Below, piece by piece: positions 35,836-44,879 of a stretch of DNA of 64,000 bases; positions within the stretch are counted from its first letter, which is position 1, and each line of letters begins with the position of its first letter. The translations under genes were made by a program, and so were the position numbers. The notes below the pieces were generated by a model. That model worked only from the letters and a program-made list of their open reading frames with translations, had not been told where the DNA came from and made no database searches. The DNA lies in the NCBI RefSeq assembly GCF_009883635.2, contig NZ_CP026115.2, positions 3,658,001-3,722,000 of the forward strand, written 5' to 3'. This stretch comes from Pseudomonas putida (lineage in GTDB: Bacteria; Pseudomonadota; Gammaproteobacteria; Pseudomonadales; Pseudomonadaceae).

Positions 35836-36426
35836 ATGGAAATACGCCTGTTGCACGGCGCCGCTATCGCGCCTTACATCGATGACCTCGCTCGCCTGCG
35901 CCTGACCGTGTTCCGCGAGTTCCCCTACCTCTACGACGGCACCCCGGAGTACGAGGCCGACTACCTGGCCAGCTACACCCGTTCCGGGCGCAGCCTGGTG
36001 GTGCTGGCCCTGGACGACGGCCAGGTGGTGGGGGCCTCCACCGGCCTGCCGTTGGTGGATGTGGCCCCGCAGTTCCAGCAGCCATTCCTGGCCCTGGGGC
36101 GCGACCCGGCCAGCGTCTACTACTTCGGTGAGTCGCTGGTACTGCCGGAGTACCGTGGCCGGGGCCTGGGCGTGCGCTTCTTCATCGAGCGCGAGTCCTA
36201 TGCCCACAAACTGGCCGAATTCGACTTCTGCGCGTTCTGTGCCGTGGAGCGCCCAGGTGTGCATCCGCGCCGGCCTGCGGACTACAAGCCGCTGCACGGG
36301 TTCTGGCGCAATCGCGGCTTCCTGCATGACCCGGCCCTGCGCACCAGCTACGCCTGGCGTGATTTGGACGAGTCGGAAAGCTCGGAAAAGATCATGTCGT
36401 TCTGGACCAAGGAACTGCCCGTTTGA
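35836..36426 (+). CDS. GNAT family N-acetyltransferase
   Basis: The 196-aa product has the acetyl-CoA motif ESLVLPEYRGRGLGVRFFIERE (Q/RxxGxG/A) after a beta-strand YYFGE, and the N-terminal DDLARLRLTVFREFPYLYDG. The acceptor substrate is unknown. It overlaps the downstream nitrilase-family gene by 4 bp, so the pair probably works together or is at least co-translated. Confidence 0.83.
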   Translation: MEIRLLHGAAIAPYIDDLARLRLTVFREFPYLYDGTPEYEADYLASYTRSGRSLVVLALDDGQVVGASTGLPLVDVAPQFQQPFLALGRDPASVYYFGESLVLPEYRGRGLGVRFFIERESYAHKLAEFDFCAFCAVERPGVHPRRPADYKPLHGFWRNRGFLHDPALRTSYAWRDLDESESSEKIMSFWTKELPV

Positions 36427-37295
36427 TCCGCCTCGCGGCTTGCCAGTACGCCATCGAGTTGCATGAAACCTGGGACGCGTATGTCGAGCATCTGCAGGCG
36501 TTGTGTGCCGAGGCCGTGGCAGAAGACGCCCAGCTGCTGTTGCTGCCGGAATACGCTGGGCTGGTGCTCAGCGGCCAGTTGCCGGCCGAACAGCGTGGTG
36601 ACCTCAAGGGCTCGATCACCGGCATCCAGCCGCTGATCGAGCCCTGGTTGGCATTGTGTGATGGGATTGCCCGGCGCTGGGGCATCTACCTGCAGCCGGG
36701 CAGCCTGCCGGTGCTCGACCTCGATGGGCAATACCGCAACCGTGCCTGGTTGTTTGGCCCCGAGGGGGTGCTCGGTTATCAGGACAAATTGATGATGACC
36801 CGCTTCGAGCGGGAGCAGTGGGGCATTGCCGCAGGTAATGGCCTGCAGGTGTTTGATACTGATCTCGGGCGCCTGGGCATCCTGATCTGCTATGACAACG
36901 AGTTCCCGATGCTGGCGCGGCGCCTGGCCGAGGGTGGTGCCGACCTGATCCTGGCGCCGAGCTGCACCGACACCGAGGCGGGCTACCACCGGGTGCGCAT
37001 TGGCGCGCAGGCACGGGCACTGGAAAACCAGATCGCCGTGTTGCAGAGCCCGACGGTGGGAATGGCGCCCTGGTCGCCGGCACTGGATGAGAACATCGGC
37101 CGGGCTGGGCTGTTCGTTCCGCCGGATCACGGGATGCCGGGGGACGGGGTGGTCGCGTTGAGTGGAGCGATGAGCGCGGTGAGCAGCCAGTGGCTGGTGT
37201 GCGAGGTGGATCTTGATGAAGTGAGGCGGGTGAGGCAGGAGGGGCAGGTGTTTACCCGCAGGGACTGGCCGGAGCAGTTCGAGAGAATCCTGTGA
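36423..37295 (+). CDS. Carbon-nitrogen hydrolase (nitrilase superfamily)
   Basis: The start is TTG at 36423, overlapping the GNAT stop (TTGA) with AAGGAA upstream; product 290 aa. The Glu-Lys-Cys triad is visible: LLLPEYAGLV, KLMMTRFEREQWG and GILICYDNEFPMLAR. Members hydrolyse amides or nitriles, omega-amides or carbamoyl groups. Pairing with a GNAT is common in amide-metabolism modules. The specific substrate cannot be deduced. Confidence 0.85.
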   Translation: MIRLAACQYAIELHETWDAYVEHLQALCAEAVAEDAQLLLLPEYAGLVLSGQLPAEQRGDLKGSITGIQPLIEPWLALCDGIARRWGIYLQPGSLPVLDLDGQYRNRAWLFGPEGVLGYQDKLMMTRFEREQWGIAAGNGLQVFDTDLGRLGILICYDNEFPMLARRLAEGGADLILAPSCTDTEAGYHRVRIGAQARALENQIAVLQSPTVGMAPWSPALDENIGRAGLFVPPDHGMPGDGVVALSGAMSAVSSQWLVCEVDLDEVRRVRQEGQVFTRRDWPEQFERIL

Positions 37296-37296
37296 A

Positions 37297-37331
37297 AACA
37301 GCGGTGGCCCCATGCCGGGACCACCGCCGTT
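37297..37331. terminator. Hairpin between convergent nitrilase and fumarase genes
   Basis: A long stem with GCGGTGG / CCACCGC and flanking AAC/GTT pairs lies entirely in the 45-bp gap. It probably terminates both genes, though no long T-tract follows. Confidence 0.5.
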
Positions 37332-37340
37332 ACCGCAGGT

Positions 37341-38864
37341 TTACTTCACTTCGACTGCCAGGCTTTCGGCAATCTTGCTCTGCCACAGGGCAGGGCCAGT
37401 GATGTGCACCGACTCACCATTGCTGTCGACAGCGACGGTCACCGGCATGTCCTTGACCTCGAACTCGTAGATCGCTTCCATGCCCAGCTCGGCGAAGGCC
37501 AGGACCTTCGACTTGCGGATGGCCTGGGCCACCAGGTAGGCAGCGCCGCCCACGGCCATCAGGTACACGGCCTTGTTGTCCTTGATCGCTTCGATCGCGG
37601 TCGGGCCACGCTCGGACTTGCCGATCATGCCCAGCAGGCCGGTCTGCTCGAGGATCTGGCGGGTGAACTTGTCCATGCGGGTGGCAGTGGTCGGGCCGGC
37701 TGGGCCTACCACTTCGTCACCGACCGGGTCGACCGGGCCGACGTAGTAGATGAAGCGACCTTTCAGGTCTACCGGCAGTTCTTCACCGCGGTTGAGCATC
37801 TCGACCATGCGCTTGTGCGCGGCGTCGCGGCCGGTGAGCATCTTGCCGTTGAGCAGGATGGTCTCGCCCGGCTTCCAGCTGGCGACTTCCTCGGGGGTGA
37901 TGTCGTCGAGGTTGACGCGGCGGGCACTCGGGCCGGCTTCCCAGACGATTTCCGGGTAGGCGTCCAGCGACGGCGCTTCCAGTTCGGCCGGGCCGGAGCC
38001 GTCGAGCACGAAGTGGGCGTGACGGGTGGCGGCGCAGTTGGGGATCATGCAGACCGGCAGCGAAGCCGCGTGGGTCGGGTAGTCCATGATCTTGACGTCG
38101 AGCACGGTGGTCAGGCCGCCCAGGCCCTGGGCGCCGATGCCCAGCTGGTTGACCTTCTCGAACAGCTCCAGGCGGATTTCTTCGAGGCGGTTCTGCGGGC
38201 CACGGGCTTTCAGTTCGTGGATGTCGATGGACTCCATCAACACTTCCTTGGCCATCACCGCGGCCTTCTCGGCGGTACCGCCGATGCCGATGCCGAGCAT
38301 GCCAGGCGGGCACCAGCCAGCGCCCATGGTCGGGACGGTCTTCAGCACCCAGTCGACGATCGAGTCGGACGGGTTGAGCATGGCCATCTTCGACTTGTTC
38401 TCCGAGCCGCCGCCTTTGGCTGCGACGTCGACCTCGACCTTGTCGCCAGGGACGATGGAGTAGTGGATGACGGCCGGGGTGTTGTCCTTGGTGTTCTTGC
38501 GGGCACCGGCCGGGTCGGCCAGGATCGAGGCGCGCAGGACGTTTTCAGGCAGGTTGTAGGCGCGACGCACACCTTCGTTGATCATGTCGTCGACGCTCAG
38601 GGTGGCGCCGTCCCAGCGCACGTCCATGCCCACGCGCACGAACACGGTGACGATACCGGTGTCCTGGCAGATCGGGCGGTGGCCGGTGGCGCACATGCGC
38701 GAGTTGATCAGGATCTGGGCGATGGAGTCGCGTGCCGCAGGCGACTCTTCGCGCAGGTAGGCCTCGTGCATCGCCTGGATGAAATCGACGGGGTGGTAGT
38801 ACGAGATGAATTGCAGGGCGTCGGCGACGCTCTGAATCAGGTCGTCTTGCTTGATCACGGTCAT
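37341..38864 (-). CDS. fumA: Class I (iron-sulfur) fumarate hydratase
   Basis: The ATG at 38864 gives 507 aa, the usual class I length; an upstream in-frame ATG is rejected. The N-terminal FumA domain has MCATGHRPICQDTGIVTVFVRVG (Fe-S cysteine), KGGGSENKSKMAML and GIGGTAEKAAVMAKEVL; the C-terminal domain has LNGKMLTGRDAAHKRM and GPAGPTTATRMD. It hydrates fumarate to malate in the TCA cycle with an oxygen-sensitive 4Fe-4S cluster. It is monocistronic by appearance. Confidence 0.95.
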   Translation of the reverse strand: MTVIKQDDLIQSVADALQFISYYHPVDFIQAMHEAYLREESPAARDSIAQILINSRMCATGHRPICQDTGIVTVFVRVGMDVRWDGATLSVDDMINEGVRRAYNLPENVLRASILADPAGARKNTKDNTPAVIHYSIVPGDKVEVDVAAKGGGSENKSKMAMLNPSDSIVDWVLKTVPTMGAGWCPPGMLGIGIGGTAEKAAVMAKEVLMESIDIHELKARGPQNRLEEIRLELFEKVNQLGIGAQGLGGLTTVLDVKIMDYPTHAASLPVCMIPNCAATRHAHFVLDGSGPAELEAPSLDAYPEIVWEAGPSARRVNLDDITPEEVASWKPGETILLNGKMLTGRDAAHKRMVEMLNRGEELPVDLKGRFIYYVGPVDPVGDEVVGPAGPTTATRMDKFTRQILEQTGLLGMIGKSERGPTAIEAIKDNKAVYLMAVGGAAYLVAQAIRKSKVLAFAELGMEAIYEFEVKDMPVTVAVDSNGESVHITGPALWQSKIAESLAVEVK

Positions 38865-39114
38865 GCAGCGCGCTCCTCTTAAAGACGGGAACATTCAAAA
38901 AGACGCTCGACGGTGCCGACCAGCGTGTCGAAGCGCCTTGCAAGGCGCGCCGGCAGGCTGGCCGACGCAAAAGGGCGCGGCAGTATAGCGCGCCTCACCG
39001 CGCGAAACACCTGCGCGTGGTCTGGACCATGGTCGGCAGGTGCCAGGCATCCTTTTTGCTGCCAATGCGCGCTTGGCATACAGTGACCCGGTGATCGATG
39101 GAGACAGACTTACC

Positions 39115-40035
39115 ATGCCCGAACTTTGCGTGGGCGCGCGCCGTTGGACGGTGCCGACCGGCAGCAACCTGCTCGATGCCTTGAACGAGGCCGGGCTCAA
39201 CGTGCCCTACAGCTGCCGTGCTGGCAGTTGCCACGCCTGCCTGGTGCATTGCCTGCAAGGGCAGCCGGTGGACGCCTTGCCCGAGGCCCTGGCGCTGGAC
39301 AAGCATGCCTTGGGCTGGCGCCTGGCTTGCCAGTGCCGGGTGGTCGAGGACCTGCGCGTGGCGGTGTTCGACCCGCAGCAGGATGGCGTGCCAGCGCGGG
39401 TCTGCGCGGTGGACTGGTATGGCGATGTGCTGCGCTTGCGGCTGCGGCCGGAACGGGCGCTGCGTTATCGGGCGGGGCAGCATGTGGTGCTGTGGATGGG
39501 GGCGGTGGCCCGGCCTTATTCCCTGGCCAGCCTGCCGGGGGAAGATGATTTCCTCGAATTTCATATCGATTGCCAACGAGCAGGTGCCTTTTGCGACAAG
39601 GCCCGTGTGCTGAAGGTGGGCGATGAGTTGCGCCTGGGTGAGTTCAGGGGCGGGGCGTTGCACTACGACCCGGACTGGCAGGCGCGGCCGCTCTGGCTGC
39701 TGGCTGCGGGCACCGGCCTGGCGCCGTTGTGGGGCATCTTGCGCGAGGCAATGCGCCAAGGGCATCAAGGGGAGATTCGGGTGGTGCATGTGGCGCGGGA
39801 CCGCGCTGGACACTATCTGGCTGAGCCGCTGATGCAACTGCAGGGTGTGAAGGTCGAGCTGGTGCTGGCGGAGCAGATGGAGGAGGCGCTGGCGGGGTTG
39901 CGGCCGTCATCGCGGCAGACAGTGGCGCTGGTGTGCGGGGCGCCGGGGAGTGTCGAGCGGGTTTCCCGGCGGCTTTTTATTGCCGGGGTGCCGCGGGGGC
40001 AGGTGTTTGCTGATGTGTTTGTCGAGCATGCTTGA
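39115..40035 (+). CDS. 2Fe-2S ferredoxin / FAD-NAD(P)H oxidoreductase fusion
   Basis: The ATG at 39115 gives 306 aa. The N-terminal plant-type ferredoxin has NVPYSCRAGSCHACLVHCL with a fourth Cys in ACQC. The reductase half has RPYSLASLPGEDDFLEFHI (FAD, RxYS) and LWLLAAGTGLAPLWGILREA (NAD(P)). Such proteins feed electrons to oxygenases or act as independent reductases. It is divergent from fumA. The partner oxygenase is not nearby. Confidence 0.87.
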   Translation: MPELCVGARRWTVPTGSNLLDALNEAGLNVPYSCRAGSCHACLVHCLQGQPVDALPEALALDKHALGWRLACQCRVVEDLRVAVFDPQQDGVPARVCAVDWYGDVLRLRLRPERALRYRAGQHVVLWMGAVARPYSLASLPGEDDFLEFHIDCQRAGAFCDKARVLKVGDELRLGEFRGGALHYDPDWQARPLWLLAAGTGLAPLWGILREAMRQGHQGEIRVVHVARDRAGHYLAEPLMQLQGVKVELVLAEQMEEALAGLRPSSRQTVALVCGAPGSVERVSRRLFIAGVPRGQVFADVFVEHA

Positions 40036-40063
40036 GGTGTTTGTTTTGCCTGTGCGGGCCTTA

Positions 40064-40127
40064 TCGCGACCTGCGGTCGCTCCTACGGGGAATTGCGATT
40101 TCCTGTAGGAGCGACCGCAGGTCGCGA
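40064..40127. repeat. Inverted REP pair
   Basis: Perfect 23-bp inverted arms (40064-40086 and 40105-40127) with core GTAGGAGCGACCGCAGGTCGC, in the 109-bp gap between the convergent ferredoxin-reductase and pykA genes. Confidence 0.92.
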
Positions 40128-40144
40128 TGAGGCCTCAAAGGCTA

Positions 40145-41599
40145 TCAGCCGACCAGCGGATCACCGACGTGCAGGATCTTCATGCCGTTGGTGCCACCGA
40201 TGGTGTGGTAGCTGTCACCCTTGGTCAGGATCACCCAGTCACCTTGCTCCACCAGGCCGCGCTTGAGCAGCTCGTCGACGGCGGCCTGGCTGACCTTGTC
40301 GGCCGGCAGCGAGGCCGGGTCGAAGGCGATCGGGTAGACGCCGCGGAACATGTTGGCGCGGGCCTGGGTGGCGCGGTGCGGCGACAGCGCGAAGATCGGC
40401 ACGTGCGAACGCAGGCGCGACATGATCAGCGGGGTGTAGCCACTTTCGGTCAGGGCGATGATCGCCTTCACGCCCGGGAAGTGGTTGGCGGTGTACATGG
40501 CCGCCAGGGCGATGCTTTCGTCGCAACGCTCGAAGGTGGTGTGCAGGCGGTGGCTGGACTTCTGGCTGGTCGGGTGCTTTTCAGCGCCGGAGCAGATACG
40601 GGCCATGGCCTGTACGGCTTCGATCGGGTACGAACCGGCGGCGCTCTCGGCCGACAGCATCACTGCGTCGGTGTTGTCCAGCACGGCGTTGGCCACGTCG
40701 GACACTTCGGCACGGGTCGGCATCGGGTTCTGGATCATCGACTCCATCATCTGGGTCGCGACGATCACCGCCTTGTTGTTGCGGCGGGCGTGCTGGATGA
40801 TCTTCTTCTGGATGGCGATCAGTTCGGCGTCGCCGATTTCCACGCCCAGGTCGCCACGGGCAACCATCACGGCGTCGGAAGCGAGGATCAGCTTGTCGAG
40901 GGTTTCGTCGTCGGCCACCGCTTCGGCGCGTTCGATCTTGGCGACCAGCCAGGCACTGCCGCCGGCTTCGTCACGCAGCTTGCGCGCGTATTCCATGTCG
41001 CTGGCGTCACGCGGGAAGGAGACGGCCAGGTAGTCCAGGTCCATTTCCGCAGCGAGCTTGATGTCGGCCTTGTCTTTTTCGGTCAGGGCCGGCGCGGTCA
41101 GGCCGCCACCTTTGCGGTTGATGCCTTTGTGGTCCGACAGCGGGCCACCGATGATCACCACGCAGTGCAGGGCGTCTGCGGTGGCGGTCTCGACGCGCAT
41201 GACCACGCGGCCGTCGTCGAGCAGCAGTTCGTCGCCAACGCCGCAGTCCTTGACCAGGTCGGGATAGTCGATGCCGACGATGTCCTGGTTGCCTTCGGTC
41301 AGCGGGTGGGCGGTGGAGAAGGTGAACTTGTCACCGATCTTCAATTCGATGCGCTTGTTGGCGAACTTGGCGATGCGGATCTTCGGACCCTGCAGGTCAC
41401 CCAGCAGTGCGACATGGCGGCCGTTCTTGGCGGCGATCTCACGGATCAGGCGGGCGCGCGCCTTGTGCTCGTCCGGAGTGCCGTGGGAGAAGTTCAGGCG
41501 TGCCACGTCCAGGCCGGCGAGGATCAGCTGTTCGATCACTTCCGGCGAGTTGCTGGCGGGGCCAAGGGTGGCGACGATTTTGGTACGGCGGATGCTCAT
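40145..41599 (-). CDS. pykA: Pyruvate kinase
   Basis: The 484-aa enzyme has RRTKIVATLGPASNSPEVIE, the catalytic ARLNFSHG, LVAKIERAEAV (Lys), VMVARGDLGVEIG and IVATQMMESMI motifs, plus the C-terminal allosteric domain. It converts phosphoenolpyruvate and ADP to pyruvate and ATP. The length and order (Pseudomonas PykA type, next to a small lipoprotein gene and purU region) fit pykA. Confidence 0.96.
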   Translation of the reverse strand: MSIRRTKIVATLGPASNSPEVIEQLILAGLDVARLNFSHGTPDEHKARARLIREIAAKNGRHVALLGDLQGPKIRIAKFANKRIELKIGDKFTFSTAHPLTEGNQDIVGIDYPDLVKDCGVGDELLLDDGRVVMRVETATADALHCVVIIGGPLSDHKGINRKGGGLTAPALTEKDKADIKLAAEMDLDYLAVSFPRDASDMEYARKLRDEAGGSAWLVAKIERAEAVADDETLDKLILASDAVMVARGDLGVEIGDAELIAIQKKIIQHARRNNKAVIVATQMMESMIQNPMPTRAEVSDVANAVLDNTDAVMLSAESAAGSYPIEAVQAMARICSGAEKHPTSQKSSHRLHTTFERCDESIALAAMYTANHFPGVKAIIALTESGYTPLIMSRLRSHVPIFALSPHRATQARANMFRGVYPIAFDPASLPADKVSQAAVDELLKRGLVEQGDWVILTKGDSYHTIGGTNGMKILHVGDPLVG

Positions 41600-41780
41600 G
41601 CACAGACTCCTATAGTGAAGCGCAGCGAAAGGCTACTCCTCAATTGCGCTGTAGTCATTGTTCCGTTGCACTACCTGCGACCAATGCAGGGTGGCATTTG
41701 AACGGGCGGGAGTATCCTTGCAAATGGCTGTGAAGATTTGCCGGCAATGGCCGATAAACAGGCATCAAAGGAGATACCCC

Positions 41781-42167
41781 ATGCGCGCCCTGATCGTAAT
41801 CACCCTGGCGGCCAGCACCGTCGGCTGCACCCGCTGGTCCATGGACCACCACCTGAACAACGCCTACCGCGCCTATGACCGGGGCGATTGCTCGAAGGTC
41901 ATGCTGGAGTTGTCGCAGGTCGACCGCACAAGCCGTGCGCGGCCGTTCATCCACCCGGAAGTGTCGCTGCTGCGTGGCCAGTGCCTGGAGCGTGACATGC
42001 TTTATGTGGATGCGGCGCAGACCTACGAGTACCTGATTCAGCAGTATCCGGGCAATGAATACGCCTACCGGGCCAAGGCACGCCTGGAGACCCTGCAGAA
42101 GCTCGGGCACTACCGTGGTGCAGAGGCGGCGGTGGCCAATCCGGTGAATACCCCTACTTGGCGTTAA
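41781..42167 (+). CDS. Small TPR-like lipoprotein
   Basis: AAGGAGAT precedes the ATG at 41781; product 128 aa. A lipobox (MRALIVITLAASTVGC) anchors it to the envelope. The mature part has a TPR-like pattern (AYRAYDRGDCSKVMLEL, then AAQTYEYLIQQYPGNEYAYRAKARLETL). Similar lipoproteins assist assembly of envelope complexes; the partner is unknown. It is divergent from pykA. Confidence 0.82.
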   Translation: MRALIVITLAASTVGCTRWSMDHHLNNAYRAYDRGDCSKVMLELSQVDRTSRARPFIHPEVSLLRGQCLERDMLYVDAAQTYEYLIQQYPGNEYAYRAKARLETLQKLGHYRGAEAAVANPVNTPTWR

Positions 42168-42291
42168 CACCAAGGTGTCATTAATTTCACGGGATTTGCC
42201 CGGCGTGCTGCGCTAATCTGTAACTCAGCTGTTACAACAACCGCCAGTACCTTGCATTCCTGGCATCAGGTACGGGACTGCACTCGCGATC

Positions 42292-42651
42292 ATGTTCATC
42301 AAGCGCCATATCGAACGCCATCAGTTGCCTTGTGTGCTGAAGGTCTACAACCGCTTTACCGATCAGCCGATCGGTCAGCTGGGCAATGCCTCCGAAGACG
42401 GGATCATGCTGATCAGCTCGCTGCCTGTGCTGGTCGGCCCGGACTTCGAGCTGCAACTGCGCATCCCGCTGGCCGGTGGCGGGTTTCAGTTCATCAACCT
42501 GACCGCCAGTTGCCTGTGGTGCCGCGAAGACCAGACCCCAGGCCACTACGATTCCGGTTTCATGCTGCTGCAGGCCCCGCGCGAATACGATGAATTCGTC
42601 CGCTCGCTGCGCGACTATTTCAGTTTCCGCCCCGCCAACGCTTCCGCCTGA
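42292..42651 (+). CDS. PilZ-domain protein
   Basis: The 119-aa single-domain protein has RHIERHQLPCVLKVYNRF at the N-terminus (R-rich switch) and LGNASEDGIMLIS (the D/NxSxxG motif), the two c-di-GMP contacts of PilZ. It is a cytoplasmic c-di-GMP effector candidate. It lies directly upstream of sbcB, probably co-transcribed. Its target is not apparent. Confidence 0.85.
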   Translation: MFIKRHIERHQLPCVLKVYNRFTDQPIGQLGNASEDGIMLISSLPVLVGPDFELQLRIPLAGGGFQFINLTASCLWCREDQTPGHYDSGFMLLQAPREYDEFVRSLRDYFSFRPANASA

Positions 42652-42697
42652 GCCTGTCTCCGCTAAAATCGGGTCGACCTCGAAACAGGACGACCCC

Positions 42698-44134
42698 GTG
42701 ACTTCCAGCATCTTCTGGCACGACTACGAAACCACTGGCATCAACCCGCGCTGCGACCGGCCGTTACAGGTCGCTGGCGTGCGCACCGATTTCGAACTCA
42801 ACGAGATCGAAGAGCCGATCAACCTCTATTGCCGCCCTTCGGACGATATTCTGCCGCACCCGGCCGCCTGCCTGGTCACTGGCATCACCCCCGAGCAACT
42901 CGCCAACCAGGGCCTGTGCGAAGCCGAGTTCATGACCCGGGTCCACGCGCAGTTGGCACGCCCTGGCACATGTGCTGCCGGTTACAACACCCTGCGCTTC
43001 GACGATGAAGTGACCCGCTACAGTCTGTACCGCAACTTCTTCGACCCTTATGCCCGCGAGTGGCAGGGCGGCAACAGCCGCTGGGACCTGATCGACGTGG
43101 TGCGCACTGCCTATGCCCTGCGTCCGGAGGGCATCGTCTGGCCGCAACAGGACGGGCGCACCAGCCTGCGTCTGGAATTGCTCAGCCAGGCCAACGGCAT
43201 CGACCACGGGCATGCCCATGAAGCGCTTTCCGACGTACGGGCCACGATTGCCCTGGCACGCCTGATCAGGCAGCAACAACCCAAGTTGTACGAGTGGCTG
43301 TTCCAGTTACGCAGCAAGCACAAAGTGATGGAGCAGATCCGTCTATTGCAGCCGCTGGTGCATATATCCGGACGCTTTTCCGCAGCGCGTAATTATCTGG
43401 GGGTGGTCCTGCCATTGGCCTGGCACCCACGTAATCGCAATGCTCTGATTGTGTGCGACCTGCATCAGGAAACCCTACCGTTAATAAGGGAACGTGCCGA
43501 GGTACTGCGCGAGCGTTTGTACACGCGGCATGAGGAATTAACTGAAGGACAATTACCGGTTCCGCTCAAGTTGGTGCAGATCAATCGCTGCCCGGTAGTC
43601 GCTCCGATTTCGGTATTGCGCCCCGCCGATCAGCAGCGACTGGGCATCGATCTGGCACTGATGCAATCACGCGCTGAACAGTTGGCTAATCAACAGGCTG
43701 AATGGCAAGACAAGCTTGAGCATATCTACGGCAAGGAGGACTTTGCTGCGGTTGAAGACCCGGAACAGCAGTTGTATGACGGATTTATCGGTGATCGTGA
43801 CCGCCGCCTGTGCGAGCAAGTTCGCACGCTGGACCCTGCACAGTTAGGCCATGGTCACTGGATGTTCGATGATCCGCGCCTGCCGGAGTTGTTGTTCCGC
43901 TACCGCGCGCGAAACTTTCCCGAGACGTTGAACAGCGAAGAGCGCCAGCGCTGGTACAGCTTCTGCCAGCAGCGCCTGAGTGACCCGCAGTGGGGCGCAC
44001 CGAACACGCTGGGTGATTTCGAGCAGGCCAGGCTGAGCGCCTGGGCCAACGCCGACGAGGCCGGGCGGCGGGTGTTGGACGCTTGGCAGGTGCATGCCCG
44101 CAACTTGAGTGAGCAGTTTGCTATCAGCTCTTGA
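42698..44134 (+). CDS. sbcB: Exodeoxyribonuclease I
   Basis: The start is GTG at 42698, with ACAGGA upstream; product 478 aa. The DEDD exonuclease domain starts SIFWHDYETTGINPRCDRP (DxE) and contains AGYNTLRFDDEVTRYSLYRN and DHGHAHEALSDVRATIALA (HxAxxD-type). The SH3-like and helical C-terminal domains follow. It digests single-stranded DNA 3' to 5' and interacts with SSB. The segment at about 43350-43800 is AT-richer with rarer codons (TTA, ATA) than its surroundings. Confidence 0.93.
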   Translation: MTSSIFWHDYETTGINPRCDRPLQVAGVRTDFELNEIEEPINLYCRPSDDILPHPAACLVTGITPEQLANQGLCEAEFMTRVHAQLARPGTCAAGYNTLRFDDEVTRYSLYRNFFDPYAREWQGGNSRWDLIDVVRTAYALRPEGIVWPQQDGRTSLRLELLSQANGIDHGHAHEALSDVRATIALARLIRQQQPKLYEWLFQLRSKHKVMEQIRLLQPLVHISGRFSAARNYLGVVLPLAWHPRNRNALIVCDLHQETLPLIRERAEVLRERLYTRHEELTEGQLPVPLKLVQINRCPVVAPISVLRPADQQRLGIDLALMQSRAEQLANQQAEWQDKLEHIYGKEDFAAVEDPEQQLYDGFIGDRDRRLCEQVRTLDPAQLGHGHWMFDDPRLPELLFRYRARNFPETLNSEERQRWYSFCQQRLSDPQWGAPNTLGDFEQARLSAWANADEAGRRVLDAWQVHARNLSEQFAISS

Positions 44135-44141
44135 GTGAGCA

Positions 44142-44176
44142 AACAAAAACGCCGGCATCATGCCGGCGTTCTTGTT
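44142..44176. terminator. Bidirectional terminator between sbcB and mvaT
   Basis: Perfect stem AACGCCGGCA / TGCCGGCGTT with loop TCA, extended by AAACAA / TTGTTT; A- and T-rich flanks serve both convergent genes. Confidence 0.9.
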
Positions 44177-44204
44177 TGTATATGCAGCGTGCTGATGTGG
44201 ACAA

Positions 44205-44582
44205 TCAGTCCAGCAGAGTCGCCCAGCTTTCAACCACGTCACCACCCCATTTGGCTTTCCATTCTTTAAGGGTCTTGTGGTTGCCGCCTTTGGTTTCGAT
44301 CACTTCACCGTTGTGCGGGTTCTTGTATTGCTTGACCTTGCGCGCACGCTTGGTAGCGACTGGTTTCGCTGCACCGCGTGGGGCTTTGCTCAGTTTCGAC
44401 TCTGGGTCGAGCAGGGCGATGACGTCGCGCAGCGACTTGGAGTATTCGCCCATCAGGGTGCGCAGTTTGCCTTCGAACTCCAGTTCTTTCTTCAGCTTGT
44501 CATCCTGCGACAGGTTGGCCAGGCGGGCCTGAAGTTCCTTGATGGCTTCTTCGGTAGCGCGGTATTCGTTGATCAGGGACAT
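44205..44582 (-). CDS. turA: MvaT/TurA family H-NS-like nucleoid protein
   Basis: The 125-aa protein has an N-terminal coiled-coil oligomerisation part (MSLINEYRATEEAIKELQAR) and a C-terminal AT-hook-like domain KQYKNPHNGEVIETKGGNHK then TLKEWKAKWGGDVVESWATLLD. It silences AT-rich, often horizontally acquired, DNA. In KT2440 I recall TurA (PP_1366) next to purU, the same place as here; mvaT is the general name. It has its own candidate promoter. Confidence 0.93.
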   Translation of the reverse strand: MSLINEYRATEEAIKELQARLANLSQDDKLKKELEFEGKLRTLMGEYSKSLRDVIALLDPESKLSKAPRGAAKPVATKRARKVKQYKNPHNGEVIETKGGNHKTLKEWKAKWGGDVVESWATLLD

Positions 44583-44622
44583 GGAGTGTTCCTTTAATGC
44601 GTGTTCAGAAATGAGTGAGGCA

Positions 44623-44651
44623 ATAATAGACAGGCGATACTCTCAAGTAAA
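44623..44651 (-). promoter_or_regulatory. Candidate mvaT/turA promoter
   Basis: On the minus strand TTTACT (-35), 17-nt spacer and TATTAT (-10) in an AT-rich stretch about 41 bp upstream of the start. Confidence 0.5.
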
Positions 44652-44879
44652 CATATTATTCGGCACTTAACTGTTAGAAGCCCTGTGACAAAATATCTCA
44701 AGATTAAGAAAAATTTACATATGGCCCTGCAGTTCGTCCTGATCGTCATCAGGCTGTAGTAGCGCGCTTTTCGCCCTGCCTTGCTGGGCTTGGCGCTGCC
44801 GGCGGGCGCAATGATTACTGCGTTTTTTTGGTCGGGCCGCTAGAATGAGCGCCTTTGCGAAGTTCTGGAGTCTTAATTC

